NCBI RefSeq assembly: GCF_000221045.1
Contig: NC_015856.1
Span: 2,176,687 to 2,240,686, forward strand
Length of the DNA stretch: 64,000 nucleotides
From: Collimonas fungivorans Ter331
GTDB taxonomy: Bacteria; Pseudomonadota; Gammaproteobacteria; Burkholderiales; Burkholderiaceae_D
Direction: 5' to 3'
Both the position numbers and the translations under genes were made by a program. Position 1 is the first letter of the stretch. Each line of letters opens with the position of its first letter. Shown one piece after another: positions 53,331-62,489 of this stretch. The notes under the pieces were generated by a model. That model saw nothing but the letters and a program-made list of their open reading frames with translations, did no database searches and was not told where the DNA came from.

Positions 53331-53936
53331 GTGCTGAATTTTACCCGCTATATCAGGCGCTTTTTACCCACGGTAGTGAGCGTGCTGCTCACTTTGCTCT
53401 ATCCGCTCGCGATCTGGCTCGGACACGGGCGGGTCGAGCCGCGCCTGCTGGCTTTGCTGCTGGTGCTGGCCGCGGCCAGCCGGCTGCCTGCCCTGAAACT
53501 GAGGCGCGGCAGCCGCTGGTGGCTGGCCGGCGCCTTGCTGCTGGCGGCGCTGGCGATATGGAACAACGCCTTGCTGCCTCTGAAGCTGTATCCGGTGCTG
53601 GTCAATCTCGGCATGCTGGCAGTGTTCGGCTACAGCCTGCATGCGCCGCCATCGGTCATCGAGCGCATGGCGCGCCTGAGCGATCCGGCCTTGCCTGCTT
53701 ATGCGGTTGCCTACACGCGGCGGGTGACGCAGGTGTGGTGCGGTTTTTTTGTCGTCAACGGCGCGCTGGCCTTGCTGACCGCGGTCTGGGCTTCCGCCGC
53801 AGTCTGGTCGCTGTATAACGGCGTGCTGGCTTATGTGCTGATGGGCTGCCTGTTCGCCGGCGAATACCTGGTGCGGATTGTCGTCAGGCGTCGTCATCGC
53901 CGCCTGGAACAGCCGCCGGATGGACAGCATGTCTGA
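53331..53936 (+). CDS. COG4648-like membrane protein
   Basis: 201 residues from a GTG start, mostly hydrophobic with about six membrane segments (VVSVLLTLLYPLAIWLGHGRVEP, LLALLLVLAAASRLPAL, WWLAGALLLAALAIW and others). PLKLYPVLVNLGMLAVFGYSL and ERMARL are conserved in the family. It occurs regularly beside the ligase gene in these clusters; its function is unknown. It overlaps the ligase start by eight bases. Confidence 0.8.
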   Translation: MLNFTRYIRRFLPTVVSVLLTLLYPLAIWLGHGRVEPRLLALLLVLAAASRLPALKLRRGSRWWLAGALLLAALAIWNNALLPLKLYPVLVNLGMLAVFGYSLHAPPSVIERMARLSDPALPAYAVAYTRRVTQVWCGFFVVNGALALLTAVWASAAVWSLYNGVLAYVLMGCLFAGEYLVRIVVRRRHRRLEQPPDGQHV

Positions 53937-55692
53937 TTCGCCTAATCTCCTGACTTTCTTGAGCGCGCCGCGCCAGCACGAGCAGCCGTTTGCATGGCGC
54001 GACGGCAAGCCGCTGAGCCATGCCTGCGTGGCAGCCCAGGTTGCCGCCTGGCGGCGCGTGCTGTCGTCTCAGGCGGGATCGTGTTTCGCCTTGTACTCCA
54101 GCGATAGCGCCACTTTTGCCTGCATCTTGCTGGGCGCGTGGCAAGCCGGCAAGACGGTCTACCTGCCGGGCGACGTGCTGCCCGCTACCTGCGCCAACCT
54201 GGGTAAGCTGGTCGACGGTTACCTGGGCGATTTCCCGCCGCAATATGCGCCGCTGACCGAGGCGCCATTGACTGCTGCCGAGGCGGATGGCGCCAGGCCC
54301 GCATTCAAAGCATTGTCGCCGGATTTCCCCGCGCTGGTGATTTACACCTCGGGCAGCACCGGCGAGCCGCAGGCAGTGCCGAAATTCCTGTCGCAGCTGG
54401 CCGCCGAAGTGGCGTCCCTGGAGCAATTGTTCGGCGGCAGGATGGGCGCTGCCGATATCGTCGCGACGGTTTCGCACCAGCACATCTACGGATTGCTGTT
54501 CAAAGTGCTGTGGCCCCTGACTGCCGGCCGTGTGATCCATGCGCGTCAGCTTGAATACCTGAACGAGTTCCAGCCGCTTAGCGGCAAGCAGATTGTCCTG
54601 GTCTCCAGTCCGGCCCATCTGAAGCGTTTGCCTGCCGCGTTCTCTTCAGATCAGGCTGCGGCGATCCGCGTCATATTTTCATCCGGCGGGCCGTTGCCCT
54701 CCGAAGTTGCCGCAGCAGCCGGGCGGGCGCTGGGGTCGATCCCGATCGAGGTCTACGGCAGTTCCGAAACCGGCGGCGTGGCCTGGCGCCAGCGCGTCGC
54801 CGGCGCGGACGACAGCTGGCAAGCGATGCCGGCGGTTGCCTGGCGCGTCGCCGCCAACGATGAGGTGCTGGAAATCAGCTCGCCCCATTTGCCCGACGCC
54901 GGCTGGCATGCGCTCGCAGACCAGGTGCAAGCCGTCGACCGCCAGCGTTTCCGCCTGAAGGGGCGTGTCGACCGCATCGTCAAGGTTGAAGAAAAACGGA
55001 TTTCCCTGGATGGGCTGGAACGGTACCTGAAGGCGATCACGCTGGTGGCGGATGCGCGCGTAGTGTTGGTAGAGCAGCCGGAATTGCAGCAACGGCAGCG
55101 GATTGCCGCTTTCGTAGTGCTGTCGGCAAGCGGTTCGGAAATGCTTGCGGCGCAGGGCAAGCTGGCGCTGAATCGCCTGCTGCGCGAGGGCATCGCGCAT
55201 GCGGTGGAAGCGATTGCGCTGCCGCGCAGCTGGCGTTACCTGGACGCGCTGCCGGTCAACGCACAAGGCAAGACAACGCGCGCCGACCTGCTGGCGTTGC
55301 TGGAACCGGCCGCTGGCGCCGGCCCCGCTCCTGCTCCGCGCAAACCTGGCGAGCGCCTGCTGGAGCAAGAACCCCAGCGCGTACTGCTAGAGTTGACGGT
55401 GCCGGCCGATCTCCTGTATTTCAACGGTCATTTCGAGGGCGCGCCGATTTTGCCTGGCGTGGTGCAGCTCGACTGGGCGATCAGTTACGGCCGCCGCTAT
55501 TTTGCGTTGGCGCCGCACTTCCTCGGCATGCTCGGCCTGAAATTCCAGCGCGCGATCACGCCGGGCATGGTGGTGCAACTGGAGTTGCTGCATGACCTGC
55601 AAAAAAGCAGCCTGGCCTTTCGCCTGTTCTCGGTTGCGGGACAGCACGCCAGCGGCCGTATCACTTTTGGAGCCGGCCATGCCGCAAGCTGA
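53929..55692 (+). CDS. AMP-dependent acyl ligase fused to a FabZ-like dehydratase
   Basis: 587 residues from the ATG at 53929. Residues about 1-465 form an adenylate-forming domain with YTSGSTGEP (P-loop), YGSSETG, GRVDRIVKVEEKRISLDGLE and the catalytic Lys in NAQGKTTRADL. After a Pro/Ala linker, residues about 485-587 form a hotdog dehydratase-like domain with YFNGHFEGAPILPGV, the FabZ His motif. The ligase should load an aryl starter acid onto an ACP; the dehydratase would act on beta-hydroxyacyl-ACP. An ATG at 53920 is an alternative start. Confidence 0.88.
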   Translation: MSDSPNLLTFLSAPRQHEQPFAWRDGKPLSHACVAAQVAAWRRVLSSQAGSCFALYSSDSATFACILLGAWQAGKTVYLPGDVLPATCANLGKLVDGYLGDFPPQYAPLTEAPLTAAEADGARPAFKALSPDFPALVIYTSGSTGEPQAVPKFLSQLAAEVASLEQLFGGRMGAADIVATVSHQHIYGLLFKVLWPLTAGRVIHARQLEYLNEFQPLSGKQIVLVSSPAHLKRLPAAFSSDQAAAIRVIFSSGGPLPSEVAAAAGRALGSIPIEVYGSSETGGVAWRQRVAGADDSWQAMPAVAWRVAANDEVLEISSPHLPDAGWHALADQVQAVDRQRFRLKGRVDRIVKVEEKRISLDGLERYLKAITLVADARVVLVEQPELQQRQRIAAFVVLSASGSEMLAAQGKLALNRLLREGIAHAVEAIALPRSWRYLDALPVNAQGKTTRADLLALLEPAAGAGPAPAPRKPGERLLEQEPQRVLLELTVPADLLYFNGHFEGAPILPGVVQLDWAISYGRRYFALAPHFLGMLGLKFQRAITPGMVVQLELLHDLQKSSLAFRLFSVAGQHASGRITFGAGHAAS

Positions 55693-56467
55693 TCTGACGG
55701 CTGCGCCGGCGCAATTCAAGCCGTGTGCGGTGATCCCGGTCTATAACCATGAGCATGCCATCGGCTTTGTGCTGTCTGCAGTGCTGGCGCACGATCTGCA
55801 TTGTGTGCTGGTCGACGACGCCAGCTCTGCTTCCTGCGCGGCAGTACTCGACGGGCTGGCAATAGCTCATCCCGAATCGGTTACCTTGTTGCGCCACGCC
55901 GTCAATCGCGGCAAGGGCGGGGCGGTATTGACCGGCCTGCGGCACGCCGCCGCAGCCGGTTACACCCATGCAATGCAGATCGACGCCGACGGCCAGCATT
56001 GCACTGACGATATCCCGCGCTTCCTGCAGCAAGCCGCGGCCCGGCCGCGCAGCCTGGTTACCGGCTATCCGCAATATGACGAGAGCGTGCCGCCGATGCG
56101 CCTGTATGCGCGCTACCTGACGCATGTCTGGGTCTGGATCAATACCTTATCGCTGGATATCAAGGACTCGATGTGCGGATTCCGGGTCTATCCCTTGCCG
56201 TCCCTGATGCGCCTGATACAGCGCAGGAAACTGGGCGAGCGGATGGATTTCGATACCGAAGTGCTGGTGCGCCTGCATTGGGACGGCGTGTCCATCGTCA
56301 ACCTGCCGACCCGGGTTACTTATCCGATGGACGGTGTCTCGCATTTTCGCGCCGGCCTCGACAACCTGCTGATTTCACGTCTCCATGCCACCTTGTTTTT
56401 CGGCATGCTGTGGCGCGCGCCGCGCCTGCTGGGGCGGCGCCTGCGCTTGCTGCGGGGACAACCGTGA
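55679..56467 (+). CDS. Glycosyltransferase family 2
   Basis: 262 residues from the ATG at 55679. The GT-A motifs are PVYNHEHAIGFVLSAVL near the N-terminus, VDDAS, NRGKGGAVLTGL and the DxD-type MQIDADGQH. It resembles dolichol-phosphate-type transferases. In aryl polyene clusters it probably adds a sugar to the lipid anchor. It overlaps the ligase gene by 14 bases and the next gene by four (GTGA). Confidence 0.88.
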   Translation: MPQADLTAAPAQFKPCAVIPVYNHEHAIGFVLSAVLAHDLHCVLVDDASSASCAAVLDGLAIAHPESVTLLRHAVNRGKGGAVLTGLRHAAAAGYTHAMQIDADGQHCTDDIPRFLQQAAARPRSLVTGYPQYDESVPPMRLYARYLTHVWVWINTLSLDIKDSMCGFRVYPLPSLMRLIQRRKLGERMDFDTEVLVRLHWDGVSIVNLPTRVTYPMDGVSHFRAGLDNLLISRLHATLFFGMLWRAPRLLGRRLRLLRGQP

Positions 56468-57426
56468 GCGACAGCCAGCGCCACTGGGCGCAAATCAACG
56501 AAGCCAGCTTTGTGGGCGGCATGCGGCTGTTGTTCGGGATATACCGGATCGCCGGCCGCTGGCCGTTCCGGTTCGCCTTGTATCCGGTGCTGGCCTGGTA
56601 TCTGCTGAGCAAACCGGCGGCGCGGCGCGCTTCCATGGAATATTTGCAACGGCTGTGCGCTTTCGACCCCGCGCTAGCCAGGCTTAACCGGATCCGGCCG
56701 GACTGGCGCGGCGTATTCCGGCATTTTTCCTCTTTTGCCGAAAACATCCTCGACAAGATGCTGTTGTGGGGCGGCTTGTTCAAGACCGCCAACGTGGTCT
56801 CGTTCGGGCGTGAACAGATGCTGGAAAACATCCAGGCGCAGCGCGGCGGCCTGCTGGTTTGCGCGCACCTGGGCAATCTTGAGCTGTGCCGGGTGCTGTC
56901 GCGCCAGCGCCGCCAGCTGCGCATTACGGTGCTGGTGCATACCAGGCACGCCCAGGCGTTCAACCGGCTGCTGGCGAAACTCGATCCGGACAGCCAGCTG
57001 AACCTGATGCAGGTCAGCGAGATGACGCCGGCCACCGCGATGCTGCTGGCCGAGAAAGTAGGGCGCGGCGAATTTGTCGCCATCGCCGGCGACCGCATTC
57101 CGGTGTCGCCCATGCCACGCGTGGCGCAGGCTTCGTTCCTGGGCCGCACCGCAGCCTTCCCGGTCGGCCCTTATGTGCTGGCCAGCTTGCTGCAGTGTCC
57201 GGTCTACCTGCTGTTTTCAATGACAAAAAACGGCCACTCAGAATGTCATTTCGAACTGTTTCGAGAGTCGATTCACTTGCCGCGCAAAAGCCGCGATCAA
57301 GTCCTGCATGAACTGGCCGCCGCCTATGCGGCAAGGCTGGAGTTTTTCTGTCTGAAAGCTCCGCTGCAATGGTTCAATTTTTACGATTTCTGGCATTTAT
57401 CCGGGTACAAAGATGCATCTCGCTGA
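56464..57426 (+). CDS. LpxL/HtrB-like lauroyl-type acyltransferase
   Basis: 320 residues from a GTG at 56464 overlapping the glycosyltransferase stop. The conserved block HWAQINEASFVGGMRLLFGIYRIAGRWPFRFALYPVLAWYL is typical of the cluster-associated acyltransferase. The catalytic motif is CAHLGNLELCR (H-x4-E), followed by GDRIPVS. It should acylate the lipid anchor of the pigment. The frame is open upstream to 56173, but that part shadows the glycosyltransferase gene. Confidence 0.88.
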   Translation: MSDSQRHWAQINEASFVGGMRLLFGIYRIAGRWPFRFALYPVLAWYLLSKPAARRASMEYLQRLCAFDPALARLNRIRPDWRGVFRHFSSFAENILDKMLLWGGLFKTANVVSFGREQMLENIQAQRGGLLVCAHLGNLELCRVLSRQRRQLRITVLVHTRHAQAFNRLLAKLDPDSQLNLMQVSEMTPATAMLLAEKVGRGEFVAIAGDRIPVSPMPRVAQASFLGRTAAFPVGPYVLASLLQCPVYLLFSMTKNGHSECHFELFRESIHLPRKSRDQVLHELAAAYAARLEFFCLKAPLQWFNFYDFWHLSGYKDASR

Positions 57427-59003
57427 ACTGAAAAACCTGTCTGCAGCTACACCGGCGCCGGCGGCGCCGCTGCAACGCACCGTCTGCTTTGACCAGGGCC
57501 GCCTGACGATCGAAGATATTGTCGACCTGGCGTCGGGAGCGGCGCAGGCCAGCTTGTCCGCAGCGCCGGCCTTCCGCGCGGCGATCACGCGCGGCGCCGA
57601 TTTCCTGGACCGCCTGCTGCGCGAAAGACGGCACCATCTACGGCGTGACCACCGGTTACGGCGATTCCTGCACCGTCACCGTGCCAGCCGAACTGATCGC
57701 TGAACTGCCGCATCATTTGTACACCTACCACGGCTGCGGCCTGGGCGAACTGTTCAGCCCGGCGCAGACGCGGGCCATCATGGCGGCGCGCCTGGCCTCG
57801 CTCAGCAAGGGCTATTCCGGCGTCAGCGTCGGCCTGCTGGAACAGATCGCACGTCTCTTGAAAGAGGATCTGCTGCCCTTGATCCCGTCCGAAGGGTCGG
57901 TCGGCGCCAGCGGCGACCTGACGCCGCTTTCCTACCTGGCCGCGGTGCTGTGCGGCGAGCGCGAAGTCTGGCGCGACGGCGTCAAGGTTAGCGCCGCCGA
58001 AGCCTTGGCCGCTGCTGGCATCACGCCGCTGCGCCTGCGGCCGAAAGAGGGGCTGGCGATCATGAACGGCACCGCGGTGATGACAGCCCTGGCTTGCCTG
58101 GCCTACGACCGCGCGCAATACCTGGTGCGCATCGCGACCCGCATCACGGCCATGGCCAGTTTTGCGCTGGACGGCAACGCCCATCACTTCGACGCCGCCT
58201 TGTTCGCGGTCAAGCCGCATGCCGGCCAGCAGCAGGTGGCTGCCTGGCTGCGCCAGGATTTGCCGGTGACCGATGCGCCGCGCAACCAGCAGCGCTTGCA
58301 GGACCGATATTCCATCCGTTGCGCGCCGCATGTCATCGGCGTGCTGGCCGACGCCTTGCCATGGATGCGGGAATCGATCGAAAACGAACTGAACAGCGCC
58401 AACGACAATCCGATCATCGATGCCGAAAATGAAAGGGTGCTGCACGGCGGCCATTTCTACGGCGGCCACATTGCGTTCGCCATGGACAGCATGAAAAACG
58501 CGGTCGCCAATGTCGCCGACCTGCTCGACCGGCAGATGGCCTTGCTGGTCGACAGCCGCTACAACCATGGCTTGCCGGCCAACCTGTCGGGTGCGGAAGG
58601 GCCGCGCGCCAGCATCAACCACGGCTTGAAGGCCCTGCAAATCAGCGCCTCGGCCTGGACTGCCGAAGCGCTCAAGCAGACCATGCCAGCCTCGGTGTTC
58701 TCGCGTTCTACCGAATGCCATAACCAGGACAAGGTCAGCATGGGCACGATTGCCGCCCGCGACTGCTTGCGCGTACTGCAGCTGACCGAGCAGGTGGTGG
58801 CTGCATTGCTGGTCAGCGTGCGCCAGGGCGTCTGGCTGCGCAGCCGGCTGGATGGCGATGCGCAGCCGCAGCAGAATCTGCAGCAGATGATGGAACTGCT
58901 GGCGGCCGATATTGCCGTAATACAGGAGGACCGCATGCTGGAACCCGATTTGCGCCGCCTGCTGGAACGCATACGCCTCCAGCACTGGTCTTTGTACGAG
59001 TAG
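57413..59003 (+). pseudogene. Aromatic amino acid/histidine ammonia-lyase with a one-base frameshift
   Basis: The frame opens at ATG 57413 and runs correctly to codon 71 (57625). One surplus A in the AAA run at 57624-57626 then shifts it. Dropping one A joins it to a frame that ends at 59003 and gives a 529-residue ammonia-lyase of normal length. The repaired protein has DGTIYGVTTGYG, the MIO triad in SVGASGDLTP (Ala-Ser-Gly near 165-167), NSANDNPII and RSTECHNQDKVSMG. It would deaminate an amino acid to an aryl-acrylate starter. The fault may be real, a sequencing error, or recoded. Confidence 0.85.
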
Positions 59004-59006
59004 GCC

Positions 59007-59450
59007 ATGGCTGATTTACATAAGCACTTACATAAGCACCGCTGGTCGGCAGAACTGGAATTGCAGGTGCAGTTCTACGATCTCGATCCGATGCAGATCG
59101 TCTGGCACGGCAATTACGTCAAATACCTGGAAATGGCGCGCTGCGCACTGCTGGACAAGCTGGATTACAACTATCCGGAGATGCAGGCTTCCGGATATAC
59201 CTGGCCGATCATCGACCTGCACCTGCGTTACGCCCATCCGGCGACGTTCGGCCAGCACATCAAGGTGCGCGCCAGCGTCATCGAATGGGAAAACCGGCTG
59301 CGGATCGAATACGTTATCACCGACAGCGCCAGCGGCCGCCGCCTTACCCGCGGCACCACCACGCAGGTGGCGGTGGCGATTGACAGCGGTGAAATGTGTT
59401 TTGCGTCGCCGCCTGTGTTGTTTCAAAAATTAGGAATCGAGCAAGCATGA
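59007..59450 (+). CDS. 4-hydroxybenzoyl-CoA-type hotdog thioesterase
   Basis: 147 residues. The hotdog-thioesterase motif QFYDLDPMQIVWHGNYVKYLEMARCALL holds the catalytic Asp. It would hydrolyse the starter or the finished chain from CoA or ACP. It begins three bases after the ammonia-lyase stop, so translation is coupled. Overlap with the next gene is ATGA. Confidence 0.9.
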   Translation: MADLHKHLHKHRWSAELELQVQFYDLDPMQIVWHGNYVKYLEMARCALLDKLDYNYPEMQASGYTWPIIDLHLRYAHPATFGQHIKVRASVIEWENRLRIEYVITDSASGRRLTRGTTTQVAVAIDSGEMCFASPPVLFQKLGIEQA

Positions 59451-60064
59451 AACGAAACCTTGTCGCTGTTCTTGCGGCCGTCTTTTTAAGCTGCAGCGCC
59501 TGGCCGGCGCTTGCCGCCGCGCCGGTAGAGAAAATCCAGGCCATGCTGGCGCGGCCGCCGGTCTTGTGCGGCCGTTTCGACCAAAGCAAGCAGCTGGTCG
59601 GCATCAAGAAACCGCTGTTGTCGAACGGCCGCTTCTGCGTAGTGAACGGCAAGGGCGTCCTGTGGCGCACCTTGCAGCCGTTCCCCAACACGCTGCGCCT
59701 GAAGCGCGACGAAATCGTGCAGATGCAGGGCGACCGGGTCGCGATGCGCATGGACGCCAAACAGGAACCGGTGGTGAGGATGATCAACAGCGTGCTGTTT
59801 TCGCTATTGGCGGGCGACCTCAGCCAGCTCGACAGCCTGTTCGAACTGGATGGCAGCGTGCAGGGCAACAGCTGGAAGGTGGCGCTGAAAGCGCGCCAGC
59901 CGGCGCTGGCCAAGGCGATCGGCACGCTGGCCCTGAGCGGCGGCGCCTACGTCAAGACGGTGACGATCAGCGAGGCCAGCGGCGACCGCACCGATATCAG
60001 TTTTTCCGAACTGCAAAGCGGCAGCAACGCCATGACGGCGGAAGAAGGGGCTGCATTTGACTGA
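59447..60064 (+). CDS. LolA-like outer membrane lipoprotein carrier protein
   Basis: 205 residues from the ATG at 59447, starting with a signal peptide (to about residue 25, ALAAA). The LolA-like segment LCGRFDQSKQLVGIKKPLLSNGRFCVVNGKGVLWRTLQPFPNTLRL is clear. In these clusters the protein is thought to shuttle the lipid-linked pigment across the periplasm. It contains a Cys pair in the mature part. Confidence 0.88.
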   Translation: MKRNLVAVLAAVFLSCSAWPALAAAPVEKIQAMLARPPVLCGRFDQSKQLVGIKKPLLSNGRFCVVNGKGVLWRTLQPFPNTLRLKRDEIVQMQGDRVAMRMDAKQEPVVRMINSVLFSLLAGDLSQLDSLFELDGSVQGNSWKVALKARQPALAKAIGTLALSGGAYVKTVTISEASGDRTDISFSELQSGSNAMTAEEGAAFD

Positions 60065-62489
60065 TCCAGGCGACGGCCGCCCAGGCTGGGGCAGGCGCAT
60101 GGCGCTGGCGTGGGCCCTGGCGGTCGCCTTGCTGCTGGCGCATAACGGCTACCTGTGGCTGGTCAAAGGCGTGGTGCCGGATACCGACATCATGGCCTTG
60201 CTGCCGGTCGAGCAGCGCGATCCGGTGCTGCAGCAGGCGTTCACGCACATGGTCGACGCCGCCCAGCAGCGGCTGGTGGTGCTGGTCGGCGCCGACGACT
60301 GGGAGCACGCCCGCGCCGCCGCCGATGCTTATAGCGCGGTGCTGGCCATGCAGCCGGCCCTGCTGCAGCGTACGGTCCAGCTGTCGGCGCAGAACCAGCA
60401 AGACTGGCTGGCGCCGTCACAGCAGATGCGGCTCAGCCTGCTGACGCCGGCGCAACAGGCAGCGCTGCGCCAGCAAACGCCCAAATACTGGGTCGATACC
60501 GCCTTGCAGCAGTTGTACAGTCCGTTTTCCGGGCCCAAGCTGGGCGCCTGGCAGGACGATCCGTTCGGCCTGTTCAACGGCTGGGTGCAAGCGCGTGCCC
60601 AGGAAACGCCGGTGCGCCCGCGCGACGGTTATCTGTTTGTGGAAGACCAGGGACGTCCTTATATCGTGCTGCTGCTGAACCTGCGGCAGCCGGCATTCTC
60701 GATGGCGACCCAGCAGGCGCTGCTGCCGCTGCTGGACCAGGCCGGCGCAGCCGCCCGCCAGGCAGTGCCGGCGGTTGAACTGGTCAGCGCCGGCGTGGTG
60801 TTGCATGCCGGCGCCGGCAGCGCCCAGGCCAGCCGGGAAATGTCGACCATAGGCATCGGCTCGCTGCTGGGCGTGATCCTGCTGATGTGGCTGACTTTCC
60901 GTTCCTTGCGGCCGATCGCCATGATCATGCTGTCGATAGGCGTCGGCTGCCTGGCCTCGTTTTCCCTATGCTGGATGATTTTCGGACAAGTGCATTTGCT
61001 GACGCTGGTGTTCGGCGCCAGCCTGATCGGCGTAGCCCAGGATTACGGGATTTATTTCCTGTGCAGCCGGGTCGCCGCCGACCGCGCGCTGGGATCGTGG
61101 CAATTGCTGCGGCGCCTGATGCCGGGCCTGGCGCTGACCCTGGCCGCCGCGGTGATAGGCTATATCGGCCTGGCGCTGACGCCGTTTCCAGGTTTGCAGC
61201 AAATGGCTGTGTTTTCGGTGCTGGGCCTGGTGTTTGCCTGGCTGACGGTGGTTTTCTGGTTTCCGGCGCTGCTGACTGCGCAAACGTTGAAGAACTCCGC
61301 CTTTGCCGGCTGGTTCGGCCAGACCCGGCGTCATTGGCCATTGCTGGGCATGAATCGTGCGTCGGCGATGGCAGTGCTGCTGTTCGGTATTTTTGCCGTG
61401 GCCGGCATGACGCGGCTGACGGTGAACGACGATATCCGTTCTTTGCAGACGCCGCCGAAAGCGCTGCTGGCAGACCAGATCAAGCTGGGAAAACTGCTCG
61501 ACGCGCCGACCCCGGTGCAGTTCTACCTGGTGCGCGGCGCCAGCGCGGAACAGGTGTTGCAGCGCGAGGAAGCACTAAAGCAGCGGCTGGAGCCCTTAGT
61601 TGCCAAACACGTCATCAGCGGTTACCAGGCGATGTCCAACTGGACGCCCTCGATACGGGAACAGGCGGCGAACCGAGCCCTGGTCACGCAGGCCTTGCTT
61701 GCTGCCGACGGTCCGTTGCAGGCGCTGGCGGCGCAACTGGGTGAGGATGCGGGTTGGGTAGCGCAAATGCGCAGCCGGGCCCTGAGCGCGGCGGCCAGCG
61801 CCAACGGCGGCCACGACCTTACTCCGGCTGCATTCCTGAAGAGCGCGGCCAGCGAGCCGTCGCGCTTTCTCTGGCTGGGAGAAATAGAAGGGGCGCAAGG
61901 CCGCGTCCATGCCAGCATAGTCGCGCTGCGCGGGCTGAACAATTACGGCAACCTGCCGCTCCTGAAACAGGCCGCCGGGGAACTGGAGGGCGTGTCATGG
62001 GTCGACAAGGTCAGTGAAATATCTTCGGTGCTGGGCCATTACCGGCAATACATGGGATGGGTGCTGCTAGGTGCATATGCGGCGATCTTCCTGCTGCTGT
62101 TTAGCCGTTATCGCAGCGCAGCCTGGCGCGTGCTGACGCCGCCGGCGGTGGCCAGCATCGCTACCCTGGCCATGCTGGGCTTGCTGGGGCAGCCGTTGCA
62201 ATTGTTTCATGTGCTGGCGCTGATGCTGATCCTGGGGCTGGGCGTCGACTACGGTATTTTTTTGCAAGAACAAAGCATGCAGCGCGATCGCTTCGCCTGG
62301 CTCACGGTCGGATTGTCGGCCGCCAGCGCCTTGTTGTCGTTCGGCTTGCTAGCGTTGTCCGCCACGCCGCCGCTGCATGCATTCGGATTCACGATGCTGA
62401 TCGGAATTGCGGTCGTTTGGCTGGTCGCCCCTTGTTTTAGCCAGGATTCACAACAGGAAAAAGAAGAACAACATGCAAACAAGAGTTGA
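60057..62489 (+). CDS. MMPL/RND-type exporter
   Basis: 810 residues with about 12 membrane helices and two periplasmic loops. Helix motifs such as LLTLVFGASLIGVAQDYGIYFLCSR and the second-half LALMLILGLGVDYGIFLQEQ carry the proton-relay Asp-Tyr pair in each half. The start is TTG at 60057 (AGAAGGGG upstream, overlapping the carrier gene stop by eight bases), with ATG 60099 as an alternative. It should extract or export the polyene lipid at the inner membrane. Confidence 0.9.
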   Translation: MTDPGDGRPGWGRRMALAWALAVALLLAHNGYLWLVKGVVPDTDIMALLPVEQRDPVLQQAFTHMVDAAQQRLVVLVGADDWEHARAAADAYSAVLAMQPALLQRTVQLSAQNQQDWLAPSQQMRLSLLTPAQQAALRQQTPKYWVDTALQQLYSPFSGPKLGAWQDDPFGLFNGWVQARAQETPVRPRDGYLFVEDQGRPYIVLLLNLRQPAFSMATQQALLPLLDQAGAAARQAVPAVELVSAGVVLHAGAGSAQASREMSTIGIGSLLGVILLMWLTFRSLRPIAMIMLSIGVGCLASFSLCWMIFGQVHLLTLVFGASLIGVAQDYGIYFLCSRVAADRALGSWQLLRRLMPGLALTLAAAVIGYIGLALTPFPGLQQMAVFSVLGLVFAWLTVVFWFPALLTAQTLKNSAFAGWFGQTRRHWPLLGMNRASAMAVLLFGIFAVAGMTRLTVNDDIRSLQTPPKALLADQIKLGKLLDAPTPVQFYLVRGASAEQVLQREEALKQRLEPLVAKHVISGYQAMSNWTPSIREQAANRALVTQALLAADGPLQALAAQLGEDAGWVAQMRSRALSAAASANGGHDLTPAAFLKSAASEPSRFLWLGEIEGAQGRVHASIVALRGLNNYGNLPLLKQAAGELEGVSWVDKVSEISSVLGHYRQYMGWVLLGAYAAIFLLLFSRYRSAAWRVLTPPAVASIATLAMLGLLGQPLQLFHVLALMLILGLGVDYGIFLQEQSMQRDRFAWLTVGLSAASALLSFGLLALSATPPLHAFGFTMLIGIAVVWLVAPCFSQDSQQEKEEQHANKS

